This document shows, in pieces, positions 7,258 through 12,738 of a stretch of DNA of 12,738 nucleotides (its first letter is position 1; each line of letters starts with the position of its first letter). Location: assembly GCA_031278275.1 (NCBI GenBank), contig JAITKW010000052.1, forward strand, positions 1 to 12,738, given 5' to 3'. This stretch comes from Candidatus Nomurabacteria bacterium (GTDB lineage Bacteria; Patescibacteriota; Saccharimonadia; Saccharimonadales; Saccharimonadaceae). The translations under genes were made by a program, and so were the position numbers. The notes below the pieces were generated by a model. That model worked only from the letters and a program-made list of their open reading frames with translations, was not told the DNA's origin and did not search any database.

Positions 7258-7308
7258 ATAGTTTATCTCGCTGATTTAATTACACCATGTCTTGTTTTTA
7301 TTAAAAGT

Positions 7309-7317
7309 TGTGGAAAA
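7309..7317 (-). promoter_or_regulatory. DnaA box (TTTTCCACA) over the dnaA -35 region
   Basis: This is the third identical copy of the box. The 12-base core TTGTGGAAAACT (7308-7319) matches the arm at 7245-7256. It covers the position where the dnaA -35 should lie (7311-7316), suggesting autorepression of dnaA. Confidence 0.65.
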
Positions 7318-7333
7318 CTTATGAGTTTTTCGG

Positions 7334-7339
7334 TATAAT
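7334..7339 (+). promoter_or_regulatory. dnaA promoter -10 box
   Basis: This is a consensus TATAAT whose expected start, near 7346, gives a leader of about 16 bases containing the AAGGAGG Shine-Dalgarno (7352-7358). No recognisable -35 is present at 17-base spacing (TGGAAA); that position is occupied by a DnaA box. Confidence 0.65.
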
Positions 7340-7362
7340 GTTTTATAAAGCAAGGAGGAAGC

Positions 7363-8691
7363 GTGTTTGACTTATGGCAAAGTGTTTTGAGCACATTAGA
7401 ACAATCCGTGCCAACTGCGTCTTTTGATGTATTTTTCAAACATAACTCGCTTTCTCAAAATCGCGATGGTCGGATTGTCATTAGTGTGCCGAATATTTTT
7501 ATCAAAAAAAATCTTGAGGGCAAATATCATAAATATCTTCTGGAGGCTTTCAAAAAAAACGGCATTGACCCAGAAATCATTGAGTTTATTATTGGCAACA
7601 AAAAAGATGAAAACCTTAAGTCAGCCCGCACCATGACAATTAAGGACACGCCAGATATAATTATACGACCTGCGACCGGTCTGAACGAGCGTTATCGGTT
7701 TTCCAATTTTATAGTTGGCTCAAATAATGATTTGGCGCATAGCGCTTGTGAGCATATTTTGGAAAATTTCGGCGACACCAGGTATAATCCTTTATTTATT
7801 TACGGCGGAGTGGGGCTGGGTAAAACCCATCTTATTCAAGCTGTGGGTAATAGTTTATTGGAAAAAACCCCCACGCTCAGGGTGTCATATATTACGGTTG
7901 AAACTTTTTATCGCGAATTTGTGGATTTTATGCGCAAAAAACTGTCCGGGTTTTCCGATAAATATCGTGATTTAGATGTGTTAATTATTGACGACATGCA
8001 ATTTATTTCTGGGAAAGAAAAGTCCCAAGAAGAGTTTTTCCATACTTTTAATGCGCTTTACCAAAATGGCGGGCAAATTATTCTCAGCGCAGATCGTCAC
8101 CCTAGCGAAATTGCTGGACTGACCGATCGTTTGCGCACCCGTTTTGAGCAAGGGTTGTCAATTGATATTCAAATGCCAGATTTTGAAACCAGGTGCGCGA
8201 TATTAGAAGCTAAATCTTCTTTCGCTGGGGTTGATGTGCCACGAGAAGTGATTGAATATTTGGCAGACAACATTAAAACTAATATTCGTGAGCTTGAGGG
8301 CGCCTTGAATAAAATGGTGGCTTATTGCGAAATGCGCGGGACTAAACCTAATATTAACGATTTAATGCCAATTATAAGTAATAAAAACAAAAAAACTAGA
8401 CGGCAAGTTATGTCACCAAAAGTGATTATTGAAAAAACCGCCAAGTATTATAGTATTACGTTAACTGAAATTTGTGGCAAAAATCGTAGTAAAAACATTG
8501 TGGGTCCCAGACAAGTTGCGATGTATTTGTTGAGGCACGAGCTTGATTTGTCGTTTCCAAAAATAGCTTCGGAGTTTGAACGAGATTGGACAACCGTAAT
8601 CCACGCTGTGCATAAAATTGAGAAAAACTTGTCGGTGGATTTTTCTTTGCGCGATCAAATTTCGCAACTTCGGGAGCAGATTTATGTGTAA
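7363..8691 (+). CDS. dnaA: Chromosomal replication initiator DnaA
   Basis: DnaA is the AAA+ initiator that binds oriC, melts it and recruits the helicase. Its 442 residues include all domains: domain I (1-80), a short linker domain II, the AAA+ core and a DNA-binding domain IV (about 346-442). Walker A is GGVGLGKT (148-155) and Walker B is LIIDD (207-211). The box VII arginine finger lies in GLTDRLRTRFEQG (R260), and sensor 2 in NIRELEGALN. Domain IV keeps the minor-groove Arg in KNRSKN (R375, E. coli R399) and PRQ (R383). However, the signature normally FGGRDHTTV reads FERDWTTV: the base-contacting His (E. coli 434) is Trp409 and one residue is missing before it. The GTG start is set by the AAGGAGG four bases upstream and by the normal MFDLWQSVL N-terminus. 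Confidence 0.98.
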   Translation: MFDLWQSVLSTLEQSVPTASFDVFFKHNSLSQNRDGRIVISVPNIFIKKNLEGKYHKYLLEAFKKNGIDPEIIEFIIGNKKDENLKSARTMTIKDTPDIIIRPATGLNERYRFSNFIVGSNNDLAHSACEHILENFGDTRYNPLFIYGGVGLGKTHLIQAVGNSLLEKTPTLRVSYITVETFYREFVDFMRKKLSGFSDKYRDLDVLIIDDMQFISGKEKSQEEFFHTFNALYQNGGQIILSADRHPSEIAGLTDRLRTRFEQGLSIDIQMPDFETRCAILEAKSSFAGVDVPREVIEYLADNIKTNIRELEGALNKMVAYCEMRGTKPNINDLMPIISNKNKKTRRQVMSPKVIIEKTAKYYSITLTEICGKNRSKNIVGPRQVAMYLLRHELDLSFPKIASEFERDWTTVIHAVHKIEKNLSVDFSLRDQISQLREQIYV

Positions 8692-8715
8692 AAACTGTGA
8701 AAAAACTTTGGAAAA
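8685..8715 (-). promoter_or_regulatory. Three closely spaced DnaA-box-like sites at the dnaA 3' end
   Basis: On the minus strand TTTTACACA (8693-8685, over the dnaA stop codon), TTTTTCACA (8704-8696) and TTTTCCAAA (8715-8707) follow one another with centres 11 bases apart, one helical turn each. The first has one mismatch to TTATNCACA; the other two have two mismatches. Confidence 0.45.
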
Positions 8716-8730
8716 CTTATTGATTAACCT

Positions 8731-8743
8731 ACGGAAAATCCGT
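8731..8743. repeat. Small perfect hairpin ACGGA-AAA-TCCGT
   Basis: A 5-base perfect stem with a 3-base loop. There is no T-run after it, so it is unlikely to terminate dnaA transcripts. It overlaps the 10-base direct repeat CTACGGAAAA (8729-8738 and 8792-8801), each copy of which resembles a degenerate DnaA box read as TTTTCCGTA. Confidence 0.4.
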
Positions 8744-8760
8744 GTATTAGTATGGCAGTT

Positions 8761-8769
8761 TTATACACA
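8761..8769 (+). promoter_or_regulatory. Consensus DnaA box TTATACACA
   Basis: An exact match to TTATNCACA, and the only perfect consensus box in the region. Confidence 0.75.
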
Positions 8770-8820
8770 CATGATTGGTTTCTTAAAAAAACTACGGAAA
8801 ACTCTGCAAATATCCCCACT

Positions 8821-8851
8821 TTTTCCAAAGGTTTTTCATATTTTTTACACA
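8821..8851 (+). promoter_or_regulatory. DnaA-box-like pair (TTTTCCAAA, TTTTACACA)
   Basis: TTTTCCAAA (8821-8829, two mismatches) and TTTTACACA (8843-8851, one mismatch) lie in the same orientation with centres 22 bases apart, about two helical turns. Confidence 0.45.
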
Positions 8852-8895
8852 ACGTTTTTGGGCAGAGTTAATCTTATAAAAATCAGCTTTCCCAC

Positions 8896-8927
8896 TTTTA
8901 CACATAGAACTATTATGACTACTACTA
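8896..8927 (+). promoter_or_regulatory. DnaA box TTTTACACA followed by a candidate DnaA-trio
   Basis: TTTTACACA (8896-8904) is followed after five bases by the triplets CTA TTA TGA CTA CTA CTA (8910-8927) and then an A/T tract (8928-8939). The B. subtilis DnaA-trio is a repeated 3'-(G/A)A(T/A)-5', seen on the complementary strand as CTA or TTA. Five of six triplets fit, in the same order (box, trio, AT-rich stretch). The GC-rich spacer of the B. subtilis element is missing. Confidence 0.55.
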
Positions 8928-8952
8928 AATTAAATAATAGAAAGGAAAAAAC

Positions 8953-10053
8953 ATGGAGCTAGAAGTTTTACAAGAAAGATTGGAAAAAGCATTAAATATA
9001 GCCAATAAAATTGCTGGAAGCAAAACGCTTTTACCAATCCTGAACAATATTTTACTAAGAACTGATAAAAATAATCTGATTATCACATCAACTAATTTGG
9101 AAATTGCCAGCCAAGAATATTTGAGCGCAAATATCAAAAAACAAGGAGTGATAACTGTTCCGTCAAAAATTTTGACAGAGTTTATTGCTAATTTGCCGGA
9201 AGGAAAAGTTAAGTTGGTTGAGAAAAAGAATCAACTTCAAATCAGCTCTGGAAATTATAAGTCTATTATTATTGGCATGGCGGCAGATGAGTTTCCGGAA
9301 TTGCCAACGCTTGATGAAAAAAATGCGGTTGATTTTGAGATTGCGGTTGATGCGTTTGAAGAGGCTATATCTAGTGTGGTAATTACGGCTAGTAATGATA
9401 CGACTAGACCGTCTATTACCGGAGTTTATTTTAATTCGTTTAAGGGGCAGTTGTTTGTGGCGGCGACCGATGGGTACCGATTAAGTGAGCGGAGATTATT
9501 GGATAAAATTAAGAGTGATATAAAGGTGATTATTCCAGTTGCGGCGTTGCAGGAAGTGTTGCGTTCAGTGAGTAAGGAAACGGAAAAGATAAAAATATTG
9601 ATTGACGATAGTCAAGTGAAGTTCCAATTTGATTTGGTGGAAATTACGTCAAAACTAATCAACGGCAGTTTTCCAGATTACAGGCAATTGATACCAAAAG
9701 ATAACGACATCAACTTGGTTTTAACTAAGGACGAAATGATGCGAGTGGTGAAATTGGCGGGGCTATTCGCGAAAGAATCGGGCGGAACAATTACGATTGA
9801 AACTAATAAATCGGAAAATAAAGTTAGTATTAGGTCAATTGCCTCAGAAGTTGGAGAAAATAGTTCGGACATTGTGGTGGAAGTTGATGTGGACGGGAAA
9901 ATTAACCTGAACTCAAAATTTATTTTGGACGCTTTGAATGTGGTATCAGAAGAAAAAGTACAGGTCGGTTTTTCTGATAAAATGAAACCGGTGGTTATCA
10001 AAAACGAAATATCTGATGACTACATTCATATTATTATGCCAATTCAATCGTAA
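8953..10053 (+). CDS. dnaN: DNA polymerase III subunit beta (sliding clamp)
   Basis: DnaN forms the ring-shaped dimer that tethers DNA polymerase III and many repair proteins to DNA. The 366-residue product has the family's usual length and three-domain layout. Recognisable blocks are NIANKIAGSKTLLPILNNIL (16-35), RPSITGVYF (152-160), ATDGYRLSERRL (171-182), INGSFPDYRQLIP (236-248), and the C-terminal FILDALN...PVVIKN...YIHIIMPIQS that helps form the partner-binding pocket. The ATG follows an AAAGGA Shine-Dalgarno (8941-8946) at good spacing. Its TAA overlaps the recF ATG by one base (TAATG), so the two are translationally coupled. Confidence 0.98.
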   Translation: MELEVLQERLEKALNIANKIAGSKTLLPILNNILLRTDKNNLIITSTNLEIASQEYLSANIKKQGVITVPSKILTEFIANLPEGKVKLVEKKNQLQISSGNYKSIIIGMAADEFPELPTLDEKNAVDFEIAVDAFEEAISSVVITASNDTTRPSITGVYFNSFKGQLFVAATDGYRLSERRLLDKIKSDIKVIIPVAALQEVLRSVSKETEKIKILIDDSQVKFQFDLVEITSKLINGSFPDYRQLIPKDNDINLVLTKDEMMRVVKLAGLFAKESGGTITIETNKSENKVSIRSIASEVGENSSDIVVEVDVDGKINLNSKFILDALNVVSEEKVQVGFSDKMKPVVIKNEISDDYIHIIMPIQS

Positions 10054-11075
10054 TGAATATTATTAAGTCCATCAAGGTTGATAATTTTCGGATACATCAG
10101 CGGTTTGAGTTGGTTATGAATAATCAAACAATGTTGATAACTGGCGGTAATGGTAGTGGTAAAACATCGTTGATTGAGGCGTTGTATATTTCTTTGCGTG
10201 GGAAGTCTTTTCGCAGTTCGGATAAGGATATTTTGAAAAAAGGCGGGCAATTTTATCGGATTGAAACGGCGTTTTTTAGTGGCGAGAAAGTGGTTGCAAA
10301 ATATATTGATGGTAAAAAAGAGTTTGAAATTGGCGGGAAGAAATATCGGCGTTTACCGAAAAAAAACCGTCACCCAATAGTTTTGTTTGAGCCGAGTAAT
10401 CTCAATTTAATTCATAATTCCCCCGCTAGTCGCCGAGATTTTTTTGATAACTTGATTTCACAAATTGACGAGCCGTATGCAGAAGCGGTGAATAAATACA
10501 AAAAATCTTTGAAGCAACGCAATAATTTGTTGCGAAAAGATTTAGCAACGCCGGACAATCTTTTTGCATGGAATGTGATGTTGGCGAGATATGGTACGGA
10601 AATTGTGCTGAAAAGAAAATTTTTTATAGCAGAAATCAATGAGTTGTTAACAAAAACTTATCAAGATATTGCCAAAAATAATGATAAAATACGAATTGCG
10701 TACGAGAACACAGAAGTTGACGAAACGGAATATTTGAAGGTTTTGGAAAGGGAGTTTGATAAAGATTTGATGTTGAAAAGTACCAGTTTCGGTCCACATC
10801 GCGATGATTTTTTATTTAATTTTAATAATCGGCTGGCAAGTAATGTGGCTTCGCGCGGTGAAAATCGCACAATAGTTTTGGCGCTGAAGTTTATTGAAGC
10901 GGAAGTTGTGATGAAATATCTCAATAAACAACCCATTGTGCTGCTTGATGATATATTTTCTGAACTGGACGAGTCGCGCCAAAAAAGTTTGCTCAAAAAC
11001 TTCAAAACTCATCAAATTATTATTACAAGTATCAAAGCACCAAAAAGCATGAAGAGCGATATAGTGCTAAATTAG
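10053..11075 (+). CDS. recF: DNA replication and repair protein RecF
   Basis: RecF is an SMC-like ABC ATPase that, with RecO and RecR, helps load RecA at single-strand gaps and restart forks. Its 340 residues are slightly fewer than the roughly 360 of E. coli. Visible are Walker A GGNGSGKT (31-38), the family segment FEPSNLNLIHNSPASRRDFFD (112-132), FGPHRDDF (246-253), the ABC signature region ASRGENRTIVLALKF (266-280), Walker B PIVLLDD (294-300) and the D-loop IFSELDESR. The signature has S-R-G-E-N-R, a mild variant of the common SQGQQR. It overlaps dnaN by one base without its own Shine-Dalgarno. No gyrB follows; instead the stop codon overlaps a convergent gene by four bases. Confidence 0.96.
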   Translation: MNIIKSIKVDNFRIHQRFELVMNNQTMLITGGNGSGKTSLIEALYISLRGKSFRSSDKDILKKGGQFYRIETAFFSGEKVVAKYIDGKKEFEIGGKKYRRLPKKNRHPIVLFEPSNLNLIHNSPASRRDFFDNLISQIDEPYAEAVNKYKKSLKQRNNLLRKDLATPDNLFAWNVMLARYGTEIVLKRKFFIAEINELLTKTYQDIAKNNDKIRIAYENTEVDETEYLKVLEREFDKDLMLKSTSFGPHRDDFLFNFNNRLASNVASRGENRTIVLALKFIEAEVVMKYLNKQPIVLLDDIFSELDESRQKSLLKNFKTHQIIITSIKAPKSMKSDIVLN

Positions 11076-11701
11076 TTGCACAATAAAGAGTATTCAATAT
11101 CAAAATCATCCGGATTAAATCCTTTTGATTTAATCCAACCTAGCGCTTCGGCTTTGTATATTTCAGATGAATATGTGGAGCAGGTATTTAATTTGATGAA
11201 TATTTTCAAGCTTTCATCATATTCTGGCGTGATGGTATATTTTAATCCACCAGATTCATTAGTGTAAGGTATGTAGTTTAGTATGGGATATTTTTCGGTG
11301 GCTTTTTGGAGCGCCTCATCAAATTGTTCTGATACGGTAGTGTCCAAAATAATTCCGTCTTCTGGGTGGTCGGCGTACCATTGATAATTTCCGTCATTTG
11401 GTATGAGGGCAATTGTGACGGTGGGAGTATCTCCGCTCGCTGTAGAGATAGTTTTTTCTTGAGTGATGAAACCATCGTGAGAAGCTGAGAGTATATAATC
11501 GTTTGGCTTTAACCTATGTTTGCCGGCTGTAATTGGTTCATTATTTAATGTGAGGGTGGCATTGTTCGGCGCAACTTGGATAGTTAAAACCACAGAATAA
11601 ATTGAGTTATAAATGTAATTATATGCGATTATGCCGATGACAAAAACGAGTATGACAATTGCCAATATAGTGTTAGTGCGTTGGTTAAGTCTGAGTTTCA
11701 T
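11072..11701 (-). CDS. Membrane-anchored PEGA-domain protein
   Basis: This 209-residue protein has one N-terminal membrane anchor (about 12-31, preceded by KLRLNQR, so probably facing outward). It is followed by a PEGA-type beta-rich repeat (about 36-100: VVLTIQVAPNNATLTLNNEPI, then LKPNDYILSASHDGFITQEKTI). A C-terminal part (about 105-209) ends in ALGWIKSKGFNPDDFDIEY and contains two Cys (173 and 208) that might pair. I associate this PEGA-plus-WIKSKG architecture with CPR surface proteins; its function is unknown. The ATG overlaps the stop of the upstream hydrolase gene by one base (TAATG), with AGGAG about 9 bases before it, so the two are co-expressed. PEGA domains are thought to bind surface components; a wall-associated role is inferred from the neighbour. 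Confidence 0.82.
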   Translation of the reverse strand: MKLRLNQRTNTILAIVILVFVIGIIAYNYIYNSIYSVVLTIQVAPNNATLTLNNEPITAGKHRLKPNDYILSASHDGFITQEKTISTASGDTPTVTIALIPNDGNYQWYADHPEDGIILDTTVSEQFDEALQKATEKYPILNYIPYTNESGGLKYTITPEYDESLKIFIKLNTCSTYSSEIYKAEALGWIKSKGFNPDDFDIEYSLLCN

Positions 11702-12738
11702 TATTTTATTCTCCTAAATATTCGGTATTTTTGGCCGTGCCCCTCAAAAGGTATAGTTGTTCCGCGCTCACCAGTGCGAGCGCAAGAAGAAATTGCGCCA
11801 CCGGCAGTGGTTAGCGTTCCATAAAATGCGTACCGACTACAACTGCTGCCAGTACTGCGTGAGGCGTGTGCGGCTTTTGACGTTCCGTTCTCCACAATGT
11901 ACAAGAAAATATGTCCGTTAACAATAAAAATATCACCAGATTGCAAATTGGAGGTGTTGCCAATATTTTCAATTTCTTGGTATTTTTCGGGGTGCTTGAC
12001 TAGATAATTATCCAGCTGATTGGATGTGCCACAACAAGGAAAGTCGGGATCAGCGCCAGAAGCGCGCATAACTGTCGTAACAAAAGCATCGCAGCTAGCC
12101 CCAGCTCGGACATAACTATCAGAGTTGTTATAAAAATTGAAACTTTGCAGAGCGGCGAAATATTCAGGCACAGGATCGTTCGGTAAGTGGCTATTGATCC
12201 CGTCCCATGAGAAAACAATAGCTGTTTCCGTGATATCGCCATTACCATAATTAAAACAACCAACACTTCCGATATTATATATTGAATCATCGCTCAGCTT
12301 GCCGTTGATGGGATTATTTCCTCCTATTTGGATATTTTCATTTTTGGCAAATTCTGCCGAGCTTGGCCAGCCCATTTCAGCACGTACCTCAGCGATTGGG
12401 CCATTGATAAAACTCAAAATATCTTGACGATAAGCTTCTTCGTTGTTGCCGTCCGATGATGGCGCATAATGTGAAAGCATTTTTTGCAGAAACATGTCAA
12501 GATTATAATTATTTGGATCAAGATAGAAAAAAGCGTCATCGTAATAGCCGTTTCTGAGCACACGCGGTCCCGCCCAGTCACGAATGCTGGCTTCAACGCT
12601 GCTGTAAACCGCCCAATTGCGACCGCTACCAGAAACATAAGTTCCCGCATCACCGGTGCCAGTAATCCCCAGCCAGTTATTGTGTGCGCCGTTAACAGCC
12701 ACGCCAGCAGTCCCCATGCTGGATTCTTTTTGCATTTG
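11701..12738 (-). CDS. Secreted peptidoglycan hydrolase: glucosaminidase-like plus NlpC/P60-like domain, N-terminally truncated by the window
   Basis: The visible 345 residues are the C-terminal part of a larger protein: the frame stays open upstream of the first Met (codon CAA before it). Numbering from that Met, residues 1-110 look like the C-terminal two-thirds of a GH73/FlgJ-type glucosaminidase domain: MQKESSMGTA with the likely catalytic Glu4, NNWLGITGTGDAGTY (19-33), then SSVEASIRDWA (45-55). A linker follows (about 110-205). Residues 206-344 resemble an NlpC/P60-CHAP cysteine peptidase: SCDAFVTTVMR with candidate nucleophile Cys215, SGDIFIVNGHIFLYI with His275, and AAHAS with His290. 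Several extra Cys (C234, C235, C299, C318) could form disulfides, fitting an extracellular protein. Cleaving both glycan and peptide bonds of a cell wall, its own or a host's, is inferred. Translation is coupled to the PEGA gene. Confidence 0.8.
   Translation of the reverse strand, partial: QMQKESSMGTAGVAVNGAHNNWLGITGTGDAGTYVSGSGRNWAVYSSVEASIRDWAGPRVLRNGYYDDAFFYLDPNNYNLDMFLQKMLSHYAPSSDGNNEEAYRQDILSFINGPIAEVRAEMGWPSSAEFAKNENIQIGGNNPINGKLSDDSIYNIGSVGCFNYGNGDITETAIVFSWDGINSHLPNDPVPEYFAALQSFNFYNNSDSYVRAGASCDAFVTTVMRASGADPDFPCCGTSNQLDNYLVKHPEKYQEIENIGNTSNLQSGDIFIVNGHIFLYIVENGTSKAAHASRSTGSSCSRYAFYGTLTTAGGAISSCARTGERGTTIPFEGHGQKYRIFRRIK

Larger units (their letters stand above)
7147..7362. other. 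Divergent rpmH/dnaA regulatory region, first part of the bipartite oriC
   Basis: These 216 AT-rich non-coding bases hold the rpmH promoter (minus strand), the dnaA promoter (plus strand) and four DnaA-box-like 9-mers. The position between rpmH and dnaA, the strand switch of flanking genes and the box cluster together identify a replication origin or its dnaA-proximal half. The second cluster lies after dnaA. Confidence 0.85.
8692..8952. other. dnaA-dnaN intergenic region, probable unwinding half of oriC
   Basis: These 261 AT-rich bases have no open reading frame of note. They hold a perfect DnaA box, three TTTTACACA sites (one overlapping the dnaA stop codon), several weaker TTTTCC-type sites, a small hairpin (8731-8743), a candidate DnaA-trio (8910-8927) and the dnaN Shine-Dalgarno. 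In many bacteria the dnaA-dnaN gap is where DNA melts, and the contents fit that here. I see no convincing dnaN promoter; TATTAT (8911-8916) is the nearest -10-like hexamer. Confidence 0.8.

Noticed and set aside
8731..8743. Hairpin as the dnaA terminator
   Set aside because: The stem is only 5 base pairs and no T-run follows.
1..12738. CRISPR array, tRNA, rRNA or insertion sequence
   Set aside because: No regularly spaced direct repeats, cloverleaf-like segment, rRNA-like block, transposase motif or terminal inverted repeats were seen on either strand.

Overview
The window spans a bacterial chromosome replication origin. A minus-strand block (rpmH, rnpA, yidC, jag) diverges from a plus-strand block (dnaA, dnaN, recF), with DnaA-box clusters on both sides of dnaA. 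Base composition is AT-rich. The likely source is a Candidate Phyla Radiation (Patescibacteria) bacterium, most probably of the Saccharibacteria type. This is inferred from family resemblance: a short single-domain YidC, a short Jag, a PEGA-domain protein, and a glucosaminidase/NlpC-P60-like hydrolase of a type I associate with that group. No phylogeny was run. TGA is used as a stop (yidC), which argues against the recoded Gracilibacteria/Absconditabacteria.

Layout. Positions 2-2048 (+) hold the 3' part of a UDP-GlcNAc 2-epimerase-like gene and a GT4 glycosyltransferase, two bases apart. Positions 2116-5187 (-) hold a 1023-residue polytopic membrane protein that joins an O-antigen ligase/polymerase-like half to a GT-C-like half. 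Together these look like surface-glycan genes. Positions 5245-7146 (-) are jag, yidC, rnpA and rpmH in the classical order, with overlapping or closely abutting junctions. Positions 7147-7362 are the rpmH/dnaA divergent region, with two promoters and four DnaA boxes. dnaA (7363-8691) is followed by a 261-base non-coding region rich in DnaA-box-like sites with a candidate DnaA-trio. dnaN and recF then follow with a one-base overlap. recF collides with a convergent minus-strand pair at 11072-12738: a membrane-anchored PEGA protein and a peptidoglycan hydrolase cut by the window edge.

How they fit together. dnaA, dnaN and recF supply initiation, the sliding clamp and gap repair/loading. rpmH, rnpA, yidC and jag supply translation, RNA processing and membrane insertion. 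The flanks encode cell-envelope functions. DnaA boxes lie in the spacer of the rpmH promoter and over the -35 region of the dnaA promoter, so DnaA probably controls both directions. The observations most worth following are the altered DNA-reading helix of DnaA (His to Trp plus a one-residue deletion) together with non-canonical TTTTCCACA/TTTTACACA boxes, the ligase/GT-C fusion, and two extended -10 promoters placed so that their transcripts would be nearly or fully leaderless.
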